Origin: an uncultured Granulosicoccus sp. | GTDB taxonomy: Bacteria; Pseudomonadota; Gammaproteobacteria; Granulosicoccales; Granulosicoccaceae | DNA length: 64,000 nucleotides | Assembly: GCA_947492525.1 (NCBI GenBank) | Contig: CANLNQ010000001.1 | Span: 124,001-188,000 of the forward strand | Reading direction: 5' to 3' | Shown: positions 19,558 through 27,843 of the stretch, piece by piece | Position numbering within the stretch: the first letter of the stretch is position 1 | How the letters are laid out: each line of letters opens with the position of its first letter | Notes under the pieces: generated by a model | What the model saw: the letters and a program-made list of their open reading frames with translations, nothing else | Told to the model about the DNA's origin: nothing | Databases searched by the model: none | Translations under genes and position numbers: made by a program

Positions 19558-19657
19558 GGTGTTGTATCCTTTTGTTGGTGGTTGAGCGGATCAGCAGATC
19601 CGTAAGAAGCCGCCAGCGCTACTGGCAGAGACCTATGCAGCCAGGCTTTCCGGACGT

Positions 19658-20950
19658 TTACCCGCGCTGGATATCCAGCCAGTCGCGGAAGCCCAGATAC
19701 TGAGCGGCGGTGTGAACACCCACATCGCGCGCCCAGTGAAACGGAACCTTGCTGTAGGAGGTGGTCGGGTAATCCAGATCTTCAGCGCGTTTACCGGCGA
19801 CCCGTTCTGCCAGCACACGACCCATGACTGTTGCCATGGCGATTCCACGGCCGTTGTATCCGAGGGCTGCCAGAATGCCTTGATCAGGTTCGTGCAAATG
19901 CGGCAGATGATCAGGCGTGAACGCCAGACGCCCTCCCCAGAAGTACTCGATGTCCTGTTCCTTCAGTTTCGGGAACACCGACTTGAAGGCATCCAGCAAT
20001 CGCTGTCTGTCCGGCGCGGCGCAGTACTCGTCACTGCCGTGACTTCCCAGCAGCAGGCGATTGCGATTATCCTTCCGCCCGTAGTAGATGACCCGTCTTG
20101 TGTCAGATAGCGTATGTCCGCCGGGAAGATACTCGGCATACTCCTCCGGCGACAACGGGCGGGTTGCCGCCTGTACGCTGATGAGTGGAATGATGGTCTT
20201 GCGCAGGCCTTTCAGTGTGGAATCGGTGTAGGCGTTTGTACAGAACACGACCCAGTCGCTTGTCACCGTACCCTTGTCGGTTGTCACCTGCCATTGACTG
20301 TTCTGGCGATTGACCGACTTTACCTGATGTGGAAAGCACACCCTGGCCCCATGTTCGCGAGCCACTCGAACCAGCTCACGCGTATAGGACAGAGGATGCA
20401 GGCAGCCACCTGCCGGCACCAGAGTGGCGGCACGATAGGCGCTCGTACCGCTGAGTGTCTGCAACTCATCCCCATCAATCAGACGAATGTTCATGCCTTG
20501 TTCCGTCCAGCGAACAACATCCTTTTCCAGATTGTGGATTGCTGCGGTGCAGTGGGCACCACGCAACCATCCCTTGCGCACCGAATCGCAGTTCAGGCCA
20601 TGCCGCTCGATCAGACCGAAAACCTCGTCGGCAGAATGGATATAGCTGTTGATGACGCGCGCACCGGCTGCCGGGCCAAGCTTCTTGATGATGGACTGTG
20701 GATCGGTCGGTGCCATCGGGTTGACCTGCCCACCGGATCTGCCCGAGGCGCCCCAACCGGGCTGCTGAGCGTCGAGCACCGTGACGCTGACGCCCTGGCT
20801 GGCCAGTTCCAGCGCAGTTCGAAGACCGGTGATGCCGGCACCGATGATGGTGACGTCGGTACTTGTCGCCCCTTCAAGGGTATCTGTCACTGGCGGCTCG
20901 ACGGCCGTGTGCGACCAGAGGGATTTTACTGGGTTGGAAGCATGTGACAT
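19658..20950 (-). CDS. FAD-dependent oxidoreductase (DAO family, PuuB-like)
   Basis: A 430-aa flavoprotein with the N-terminal dinucleotide motif VTIIGAGITGLRTALELA near residue 33 and the GWGASGRSGGQV box typical of D-amino-acid oxidase superfamily members such as gamma-glutamylputrescine oxidase PuuB. The C-terminus ends with the FAD-contact segment GYNGRGIAMATVMGRVLAE. It oxidises a C-N bond in an amine or amino acid, or a related substrate. It is the first gene of the minus-strand cluster and is divergent from an Xre-type regulator, with palindromic sites between them. Confidence 0.9.
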   Translation of the reverse strand: MSHASNPVKSLWSHTAVEPPVTDTLEGATSTDVTIIGAGITGLRTALELASQGVSVTVLDAQQPGWGASGRSGGQVNPMAPTDPQSIIKKLGPAAGARVINSYIHSADEVFGLIERHGLNCDSVRKGWLRGAHCTAAIHNLEKDVVRWTEQGMNIRLIDGDELQTLSGTSAYRAATLVPAGGCLHPLSYTRELVRVAREHGARVCFPHQVKSVNRQNSQWQVTTDKGTVTSDWVVFCTNAYTDSTLKGLRKTIIPLISVQAATRPLSPEEYAEYLPGGHTLSDTRRVIYYGRKDNRNRLLLGSHGSDEYCAAPDRQRLLDAFKSVFPKLKEQDIEYFWGGRLAFTPDHLPHLHEPDQGILAALGYNGRGIAMATVMGRVLAERVAGKRAEDLDYPTTSYSKVPFHWARDVGVHTAAQYLGFRDWLDIQRG

Positions 20951-21010
20951 GACGCTGAATAGTGTTTGCCTGGGAGAACTTACACTAACAACGAGGTTTC
21001 ACGGTAGCCA

Positions 21011-21069
21011 TTTGACGAGTTTGAGTGAATGTCTTCACATGTGCGTCACATTGACGCATACTAGCGTCA
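21011..21069. promoter_or_regulatory. Palindromic operator cluster between oxidoreductase and regulator genes
   Basis: TGCGTCA (21042-21048), three bases, then TGACGCA (21052-21058) is a perfect palindrome. A third half-site GCGTCA follows at 21064-21069 and a TTGACG half-site lies at 21012-21017. A second small palindrome, GTGAA-4-TTCAC, is at 21025-21038. The sites fill the centre of the 147-bp divergent region. They are probably bound by the product of the adjacent regulator gene. Confidence 0.7.
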
Positions 21070-21097
21070 CTTCGGGTAATAGCTGAGCGACAGGCAG

Positions 21098-21961
21098 TTG
21101 ACAAGGGCACAGGGAAGAACCGGAAGCAAGCAAGCAGAATTTTCCCATCTGGCGGAGAATCTGAGGTTTCTATGCGGCCATTACAGTTCCATATCGGAAG
21201 TCTGCCGCAGACTGGGCATCAATCGTCAGCAGTTCAATCGCTATCTGGCCGGCAGTACCTACCCTTCCTATCGGAATCTGAAGAGCATCTGTGATTTCTT
21301 CGGCGTCGACCGGGAGGAGATCATGCTCGATCATGATCAGTTTCGTCGACTTCTGTCATCGACCAGTGACACAGAAGATGACAGCCGGAAGGTACCCGAC
21401 AAACTTTACGGTATCCTCAGCCCGATGCTGTCACGTGACAACAAGTCACTGGACGCGTTCGAGGGATTCTATTTCAGGTACTTCTATTCCTTTGGTTTCC
21501 CGGGCTACATCTTTCGCAGCTTCGTCCGGATATACAATGAAGATGGCATCACCTATTTCCGTCAGGTGGAACGCTCAACCGGTCGAGACACCGCCGTCGG
21601 GGAACGCATGTGCATGAACTATCACGGCACCGCGTTCATGATGAGAGACCGGCTGTTCCTGATCGAACGGGAACTGCGCATGGACTCGACCTTTTCAGAG
21701 ACCATCCTGACGCCGAACTATCGCGCCAACAATCCCTACCTGTCCGGGATGATGCTGTGCACATCGACCTGCGCCGCACACCAGCCCGGTTCGGCCCGTA
21801 CCGTATTCGAATACCTTGGCAAGCGAATCAATGTTCGAGATGCATTGCGTCAATGCGATCTGTACCACCATACCGATCCGGAAATTCCGGACAAGGTGAA
21901 ACGAGCCATCACGAACGAGCTGGCGCCGGGTGAATTCACCTTGCGCCCCACGCCACTCTAG
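21098..21961 (+). CDS. Xre-type helix-turn-helix transcriptional regulator
   Basis: A 287-aa protein with an N-terminal Xre-like helix-turn-helix at residues about 28-70 (VCRRLGINRQQFNRYLAG). The remaining 210 residues are a probable ligand-binding domain of no recognised family. No ATG is near the domain, so the TTG at 21098 is the likely start; a GTG or TTG start is usual for a lowly made regulator. It is divergent from the oxidoreductase/TRAP/DhaKL cluster and probably represses or activates it through the TGCGTCA sites. Confidence 0.85.
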   Translation: MTRAQGRTGSKQAEFSHLAENLRFLCGHYSSISEVCRRLGINRQQFNRYLAGSTYPSYRNLKSICDFFGVDREEIMLDHDQFRRLLSSTSDTEDDSRKVPDKLYGILSPMLSRDNKSLDAFEGFYFRYFYSFGFPGYIFRSFVRIYNEDGITYFRQVERSTGRDTAVGERMCMNYHGTAFMMRDRLFLIERELRMDSTFSETILTPNYRANNPYLSGMMLCTSTCAAHQPGSARTVFEYLGKRINVRDALRQCDLYHHTDPEIPDKVKRAITNELAPGEFTLRPTPL

Positions 21962-22030
21962 CGACAAGATCTCGTAGCCGGATTGCGCATCAATCCGGTT
22001 CGCTCACCTGCTGAGATGCTGGCGGAATGA

Positions 22031-23155
22031 CTAGCGCTGACCAATCGGCGTATCACCGAACAATCGCCCCGCGTCTGCGGGTGTACTGCGCCAGTACTGC
22101 ACAGGCGCATCGACAGTGCCGCCGAGTCGCGCCGCCGCGTGCCATACCCATCGCGGGTTGTACATGAATGCCCGGGCGATGGCGACCATGTCGGCCTTGC
22201 CCGCGGCAATGATTTCCTCTGCCTGTTCCGGCTCGGTAATCAGGCCCACCGCCATGACCGGGATACTCACCACTGATTTGATCGCTTGCGCAAATGGCAC
22301 CTGATAACCAGGGCCGATATCTATTTTCTGATGTCTGGAAACACCGGCGCTGGACACATCGATCCAGTCGCAACCGGCCTCTTCGAGCAACTGACCGAAT
22401 CGTGAGGATTCCTCGATATCCCAACTGCTGGCAGCATCCCAATCAGTGGCAGACAGGCGAACGCCCATCGGCTTCTCCGCTGGCCAGGCCGCGCGCATGG
22501 CGCGAAAGACGTCCAGCGGGAAACGCATGCGATTCTCCAGAGAACCCCCGTATTCATCGCTTCGTTGATTGGCGACCGGCGAGAGGAACTGGTGCATCAG
22601 ATAGCCATGAGCACAATGCAGTTCGATGGCATCGATACCCGCTCGATGACTTCTCTCGACCGCCGAGACAAACCTTTCCTTGAGAGCCGCGAGCTCATCG
22701 ACCGTCAAGGCTTCCGGTGGCAGCTCCCCTTCATGGTGCTCGATGGCACTGGGTGCCTTGGCAATCCAGCCGCCCTCATCCAGAGGAATCTGCATGCCAC
22801 TTTCCCACGGTCTGTGGCTGCTGCCCTTGCGACCGGCATGACCCAACTGGATGCAGACGGGGAGCGACATGCGCGGGTTGAGGTTGCGGAGCAAACTGAC
22901 CAGCTCGGTCAACTTCGATTCCTGAACATCGTTGTAGAGGCCCAGACAGCCGTGCGTTATCCGGCCAGCTGCTTCCACCGCAGTGGCCTCCAGAATCAGC
23001 ATGCCGGCAGAGCTCTGGGCCAGCTGACCGAGATGTACGGTATGCCAATCCTGCACGACGCCATCAACAGCGGAGTACTGACACATCGGGGACACGATGG
23101 TCCTGTTTGCCAGATTCAGTTCACGTAGTTTGAGTGGTTGAAACAGGGATGTCAT
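22031..23155 (-). CDS. NADH:flavin oxidoreductase, Old Yellow Enzyme family (YqjM/NamA type)
   Basis: A 374-aa FMN enzyme of the YqjM subgroup. Signature segments are SPMCQYSAVDGVVQDWH near residue 22, the substrate-binding His pair in HCAHGYLMHQFLSP near 180, and SDEYGGSLENRMRF. Such enzymes reduce activated C=C bonds with NAD(P)H and are often linked to oxidative or electrophile stress. Length matches the family (about 340-375). An in-frame overlap of 35 bp with a small upstream open frame suggests translational coupling if that frame is real. Confidence 0.93.
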   Translation of the reverse strand: MTSLFQPLKLRELNLANRTIVSPMCQYSAVDGVVQDWHTVHLGQLAQSSAGMLILEATAVEAAGRITHGCLGLYNDVQESKLTELVSLLRNLNPRMSLPVCIQLGHAGRKGSSHRPWESGMQIPLDEGGWIAKAPSAIEHHEGELPPEALTVDELAALKERFVSAVERSHRAGIDAIELHCAHGYLMHQFLSPVANQRSDEYGGSLENRMRFPLDVFRAMRAAWPAEKPMGVRLSATDWDAASSWDIEESSRFGQLLEEAGCDWIDVSSAGVSRHQKIDIGPGYQVPFAQAIKSVVSIPVMAVGLITEPEQAEEIIAAGKADMVAIARAFMYNPRWVWHAAARLGGTVDAPVQYWRSTPADAGRLFGDTPIGQR

Positions 23156-23348
23156 GAGCGTCGGATAATGTCGTGTGATGGTTGTCTGGAAGTGCCCGAG
23201 CCAACGTATGGCACCATTGTGGCGTCAGTGTATCGCCAGAGAGCGCATCGTGCAGCAACGCCAGGGCCACAGACCGTGGGTCATCGAATACGTCCGCAAT
23301 ATCGGCCTCGTGGTGCAGTGACACTAGATCAAGTCTGACACCACTCAT
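23121..23348 (-). CDS. Possible small protein upstream of the Old Yellow Enzyme gene
   Basis: A 75-aa open frame preceded by GGAAGAG eight bases before its ATG. It overlaps the start of the flavin oxidoreductase gene by 35 bp in another frame. It is rich in His, Asp and Thr, with no recognisable domain. The ribosome-binding site is the main support; the opposite strand also has an open frame here, so the call is weak. Confidence 0.35.
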   Translation of the reverse strand: MSGVRLDLVSLHHEADIADVFDDPRSVALALLHDALSGDTLTPQWCHTLARALPDNHHTTLSDAHDIPVSTTQTT

Positions 23349-23463
23349 GTACAGCGCTCTTCCTGCCTGAGCCGGTTGAGCCTGTCAGTGCCCTCCTGGA
23401 GCAGTTGCCGCCACGGCGACCTTCAGGCATGCTGCCTGTTCAGGACACGAGAGCAGAACCGTC

Positions 23464-24309
23464 ATGTCACGATGGGCCGAGGAGATCAGCACACTGGACG
23501 CGGCCACGGACTACGAGCGCATCTACTTTCTGCTCAGCGCCTGCGAGTTTTCCTGGGATATCGAAAAGGCGCTGGAATTCGCCTTGTTTCGTACCTACGC
23601 GGTGCCTTCCATTTCAGGCCTGTTGTCCTGGACCGGTGAGTTTCGTACGCGCACACGCAAGCGTTACGATGACACCGAACTGCTGTTGTCAGAGATCAGC
23701 GAAAACGGTCAGGAGAGCGACCGCGGCCAGGCAGCCATCCAGCGCATGAACGAGTTGCACGGCCGCTACCGGATTTCCAATAATGACATGCTGTACGTCC
23801 TGTCTACCTTCGTGGTGGAACCGGTGCACTGGCTGGAGCGCTTCGGCAAGCGCGCCCTGTCAACGCTGGAAATCGATGCCTGTGTGCATTACTACCGCGC
23901 TCTGGGTATGAAGATGGGCATCACAAACATACCGACGGATTTTACCGCCTTCGAAGGCTTTCATCGCAACTACGAAGCCGAGCACTTCCGCTTCGCACCC
24001 AGCAACGCCGAGATCGGCGGTCTGACACGCGACCTGTTGTTATCCATGTACCTGCCCTCCAGACTCGTGCCCCTTTGCCGCCCGGCCGTTCATGCGCTAT
24101 GCGATCCACCACTGCGCGAAGCCATGGGCTTTGCGGCACCGCCGCGCTGGCTGGAGAAAACGCTGGTAGCAGGCTTGAAGGCCCGCGCCAGGATGCTGAG
24201 ATTCTGGCCCGCTCGTCGGCACCCACGCCTGATCACCAGACGCGGCCGACCCACCTACCCTGCCGGCTATCGGATCAGCGAACTGGGGACGTTCAGAACC
24301 GGCGAGTAA
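23464..24309 (+). CDS. Oxygenase MpaB-like protein (DUF2236)
   Basis: A 281-aa protein of the MpaB/DUF2236 group, seen from the segment ELHGRYRISNNDMLYVLSTF and the following WLERFGKRALSTLE, with further His residues in AFEGFHRNYEAEHF. Related proteins include b-type haem oxygenases such as latex-clearing protein and fungal MpaB. The haem-ligand residues cannot be confirmed here. The C-terminal 80 residues are basic and poorly conserved. It lies between the Old Yellow Enzyme gene (divergent) and a YHYH gene (convergent). Confidence 0.75.
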   Translation: MSRWAEEISTLDAATDYERIYFLLSACEFSWDIEKALEFALFRTYAVPSISGLLSWTGEFRTRTRKRYDDTELLLSEISENGQESDRGQAAIQRMNELHGRYRISNNDMLYVLSTFVVEPVHWLERFGKRALSTLEIDACVHYYRALGMKMGITNIPTDFTAFEGFHRNYEAEHFRFAPSNAEIGGLTRDLLLSMYLPSRLVPLCRPAVHALCDPPLREAMGFAAPPRWLEKTLVAGLKARARMLRFWPARRHPRLITRRGRPTYPAGYRISELGTFRTGE

Positions 24310-24396
24310 GCAGCTCGAAACAGTTGGCTAGCACCTGTCTGCTCATGAGCCACTACACAGCCCAAAGCGCTGAAGCGACTCGGCAAATCGCGACCG

Positions 24397-25488
24397 TTAA
24401 CCTGCTGCCGGTGGCTCCTCAGGGGCACCTGGTGGTGGAGCGCCTTCAGGCGGTCTGCCTTCAGGAGGCCTGCCACCAGGGGGAGGCCCTCCGGCAGGTC
24501 CATTTGCCTGCCGTACGGATTCTCCGTGCAAACACGCGATGAACATGTTCTCGCTGGGGCTGGCCGCATGGTAGTGATAGCCACGAATGTCGTCGGTTGA
24601 ACCTCGGCACTCGTCCAATGTCTCTTCTACCCCGTTCGGATTCTCCATGGCGTAAATGCCGTAACCATCGGATGCATAACCGATAAGTGGCGCATGCAAT
24701 GGCGCATGCAATGACGCTTGCTCATCGTCGCCTTCAAAGGTGTTGGTACAGCCATTGGCTGCGTGGTAGTGGTAGCCCTGGTGCACATTGATATGCCCAC
24801 CACAGTCGTCAAAGGCGGCAATCGTATAGGCCCCGAGAATGGCGTCTACCGGCGCAGGCCCCGACAGTTCGGCCCCATCCAGTGCAATACCGGCGGTGTG
24901 GACACGGCCGGGGCTGGCAGCAGGTATCGGCGTGGTCGGTATCAGAAAGGTCTGGTAAAAGTCATCTTCCAGATAGGCCAGCTCGCACTCGATGCAATTC
25001 TGCCTGTACTGCTCTTCCACATTCGGTTTGGCCGCACCCAGACACGCCGCTTCAGTGGCGGTGTAGCGCACGAGACCGGAGCTCGCGTCGTACAGTTGCC
25101 ACTGTTCATCATCATAATAGCTACTCAAATCGGCAATGAATGAGCCCGTGATATCGACAAGCTCACCTGTGCCCGCCTTGTCGAACCAGACACCTCCCAT
25201 TTCGGCACCATCATTGATGGTACGTGGGCAGAACGGCCCCGGCATACGGCCTGCTGGCGCACCGGAGGTGACAAACTTGTAGCAGGTCGTGGCAGTGCCC
25301 TCGGCCGTTTCGCAATCAACGATCTCCGGCTCCTGCGTGAAGGCACCGTCGGCAAACAGGGAGAGGTCCATGCCCTTGGCTGCCTTTTTCTGTTCCGTGG
25401 AACTGACGGATGAATTGACACAGCCCGCCAGCGTGATCGCGCTGCAAAGCATGAGAGCCACCTGTGATGAGTGGGTTGATATCGGCAT
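24397..25488 (-). CDS. YHYH-domain lipoprotein, second copy
   Basis: A 363-aa paralogue of the protein at 13200-14309. The lipobox is AITLAGC near residue 22; the start at 25488 has CAGGAG seven bases upstream. It shares DCETAEG, FCP, NCIECEL, FDDCGGHIN, two YHYHAA motifs and DECRGSTD with its paralogue, and ends in a Gly/Pro/Glu-rich tail with repeats of GRPPEG. A perfect 12-bp tandem duplication at 24689-24712 duplicates His-Ala-Pro-Leu next to LIGYASDGYG. Probably surface- or periplasm-exposed; the function is unknown. Confidence 0.9.
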   Translation of the reverse strand: MPISTHSSQVALMLCSAITLAGCVNSSVSSTEQKKAAKGMDLSLFADGAFTQEPEIVDCETAEGTATTCYKFVTSGAPAGRMPGPFCPRTINDGAEMGGVWFDKAGTGELVDITGSFIADLSSYYDDEQWQLYDASSGLVRYTATEAACLGAAKPNVEEQYRQNCIECELAYLEDDFYQTFLIPTTPIPAASPGRVHTAGIALDGAELSGPAPVDAILGAYTIAAFDDCGGHINVHQGYHYHAANGCTNTFEGDDEQASLHAPLHAPLIGYASDGYGIYAMENPNGVEETLDECRGSTDDIRGYHYHAASPSENMFIACLHGESVRQANGPAGGPPPGGRPPEGRPPEGAPPPGAPEEPPAAG

Positions 25489-25708
25489 GAATCGACTCCT
25501 GAATGACGCCATCAGTACCTGCCGCAGTCTACAGGGCAACGGTGTAGACAATGTGCAGATATCAAGGCCCGCAAAAGCGCCTGAGTGACGAGTTGCGCCT
25601 GCCTGTGCAGAACGATGATGTACAGTAGATCAGGACCGTTCCGGACGTGACTCCGGCTTGCTCTGGCAGGCTCCGTCGCGCCCTTTCATTCACTCACAGG
25701 AGAAGTCA

Positions 25709-27301
25709 ATGAGATTGTTCAAAACCGCGCTGCTGGCCTCGGCTCTGGCCCTGACGGCCGGGCCCATGCTGCCGGCCTCGGCTGCCACGCCACCAAAAAT
25801 GCTGGTCGTAGCCCAGAACATCGACGACATCGTGGCGATCGACCCCGCACAGGCGTATGAATTTTCGTCCGGCGAACTGGTCACCAATGTCTATGACCGC
25901 CTGGTGCAGTACGACGCGGAAGACCCGACCGTGCTGGCGGACGGCATCGCCAAATCCTGGGAGTCCGACCCCGAGGCCAAGACCGTCACCTTCACCTTGC
26001 GTGATGACGCGGTTTTCCATTCCGGCAACCCGGTACGCGCCGAAGATGTCGTTTTCTCCTTCGAGCGCGTCATCAAACTGAACCTGACGCCCGCCTTCAT
26101 TCTGGCGCAGCTGGGCTGGACGCCCGAGAACGTGCTGGAGAACGTCACCGCGGAGGACAACACGGTCACCATTCATTACGCGGGTGACTATTCACCGGCC
26201 TTCGTACTCAATGTATTGGCATCGCGTCCGGCATCCATCGTGGATCAGGAAACCGTGATGGCCAATGAGGTTGACGGGGATATGGGCAATGCCTGGCTGA
26301 ATGAACACTCGGCAGGTTCCGGCCCCTACTCCATCGTGTCCTACCGCCCGGCGGAGTTGATTCGCCTGAAAGCCAACGATGATTATTTCAAGGGCGCGCC
26401 AGCGAACCAATCCCTGATCATCAAGCACGTGGCAGAAGCCGCGACACAGCAATTGCTGCTGGAATCCGGCGATGTGGACATGGCAAAGAACCTGACGCCT
26501 GATCAGATCGAGTCACTGGACAAGGAAGCACTGAAAGTGGAGGTGTTTCCACAGGCAGCGGTTCACTTCCTGAGCTTCAACCAGAAGACAGAATCCCTGA
26601 CGCCTCCTGCCGTGTGGGAAGCCGCGCGTTATCTGGTGGACTACGAAGGCATGACCAGCTCCATCATCAAGGGACAGATGGAAGTGCATCAGGCCTTCTG
26701 GCCAAAGGGCTTTCCGGGCTCCTACGATGAAACACCGTATACCTATGATCTGGAAAAGGCCAAGAGCATTCTCAGCGAGGCCGGTATTGAAACCCCCATT
26801 ACCGTGACACTCGATGTCATCAACGCCGCACCGTTCAACGACATGGCGCAATCCCTTCAGGCAAGCTTTGCCGAGGCTGGCATCAACTTCGAGATTCTGC
26901 CCGGCACCGGTAGCCAGGTGATCACCAAGTACCGTGAGCGTAGCCATCAGGCCATGCTGCTGTACTGGGGACCTGACTTCATGGACCCACACTCCAATGC
27001 CAAGGCCTTCGCCTACAACTCCGATAACTCCGACGAGAACTATGCGGCCACCACCACCTGGCGCAACGCCTGGGCGGTGCCTGATGACATGAACCAGATG
27101 ACCAACGCGGCATTGACCGAAGCAGATCCTGACAAGCGACTGGGCATGTACGTGGAACTGCAGAAGCGTGTTCAGGAAAACTCCCCTATCGTGATCATGT
27201 TCCAGGCTGCCTATCAGGTTGCCATGGGCAAGAACGTGAATGGGTATGTGAATGGGGCTACTTCTGATTTCGTCTATTATCGCTTGGTGAGCAAGGACTG
27301 A
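25709..27301 (+). CDS. ABC transporter solute-binding protein, family 5 (peptide/nickel type), orphan
   Basis: A 530-aa periplasmic binding protein of the DppA/OppA group with signal peptide cleaved near ASA/A, residue 26. Family features are VTNVYDRLVQYD, LADGIAKSWESD and VTFTLRDDAVFHSGNPV near residues 60-115. The ATG has AGGAG seven bases upstream. No permease or ATPase genes follow, so it must serve a transporter encoded elsewhere. The substrate (peptide, opine or other) cannot be read from the sequence. Confidence 0.93.
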   Translation: MRLFKTALLASALALTAGPMLPASAATPPKMLVVAQNIDDIVAIDPAQAYEFSSGELVTNVYDRLVQYDAEDPTVLADGIAKSWESDPEAKTVTFTLRDDAVFHSGNPVRAEDVVFSFERVIKLNLTPAFILAQLGWTPENVLENVTAEDNTVTIHYAGDYSPAFVLNVLASRPASIVDQETVMANEVDGDMGNAWLNEHSAGSGPYSIVSYRPAELIRLKANDDYFKGAPANQSLIIKHVAEAATQQLLLESGDVDMAKNLTPDQIESLDKEALKVEVFPQAAVHFLSFNQKTESLTPPAVWEAARYLVDYEGMTSSIIKGQMEVHQAFWPKGFPGSYDETPYTYDLEKAKSILSEAGIETPITVTLDVINAAPFNDMAQSLQASFAEAGINFEILPGTGSQVITKYRERSHQAMLLYWGPDFMDPHSNAKAFAYNSDNSDENYAATTTWRNAWAVPDDMNQMTNAALTEADPDKRLGMYVELQKRVQENSPIVIMFQAAYQVAMGKNVNGYVNGATSDFVYYRLVSKD

Positions 27302-27408
27302 TCTGCACGGTTTTGATCGGGGCTTGCGCAGGGATGGGCGGGCTCCGAGACTGAGTGGATATTCGTGAAACGATAACCTGACTAGACAGCCAGCGGGAGG
27401 GGAACATC

Positions 27409-27828
27409 TTGTCAACTGAAATCGCCAGGCACTCCGGGTCATGCCATTGTGGTGCGGTTCGATTCGAAGTGCAGCTGACAGACGAGTTCAACACGATTCG
27501 ACGCTGTTCGTGCTCATACTGTCGCATGCGCGGTGCGATCGCTGTTTCAGCCCAACTCGATGGTATCGACATTATCAGGGGAGCCGGCTCACTCACCGAG
27601 TACCGATTCAATACCCATACGGCAAAGCACTATTTTTGCAGCAAATGCGGCATATACACGCACCACCAGAGGAGGTCGAATCCGAATCAATTGGGAATAA
27701 ACGTAGCCTGCTTGGGTGTGAGCCCCTTCGATTTCCCAGAGGTGCCGGTCAACGACGGAATCAACCATCCCACTGATTCTTCATCAGGCCCCCTGATTGC
27801 CGGCGTTCTCCGCTATACCCGGCTGTAG
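27409..27828 (+). CDS. GFA-family protein (glutathione-dependent formaldehyde-activating-like / CENP-V)
   Basis: A 139-aa zinc protein of the GFA family. Cysteine ligands appear as SCHCGAVRF near residue 12, RRCSCSYCRM near 40 and CSKCGIYTHH near 90. Many GFA proteins are not formaldehyde-related, so the substrate is open. The likely start is TTG at 27409, with a GGGAGGGG ribosome-binding site six bases upstream. Its stop is 16 bp from the stop of the convergent DUF4041 gene. Confidence 0.88.
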   Translation: MSTEIARHSGSCHCGAVRFEVQLTDEFNTIRRCSCSYCRMRGAIAVSAQLDGIDIIRGAGSLTEYRFNTHTAKHYFCSKCGIYTHHQRRSNPNQLGINVACLGVSPFDFPEVPVNDGINHPTDSSSGPLIAGVLRYTRL

Positions 27829-27843
27829 GGCAGGGACTCATCG

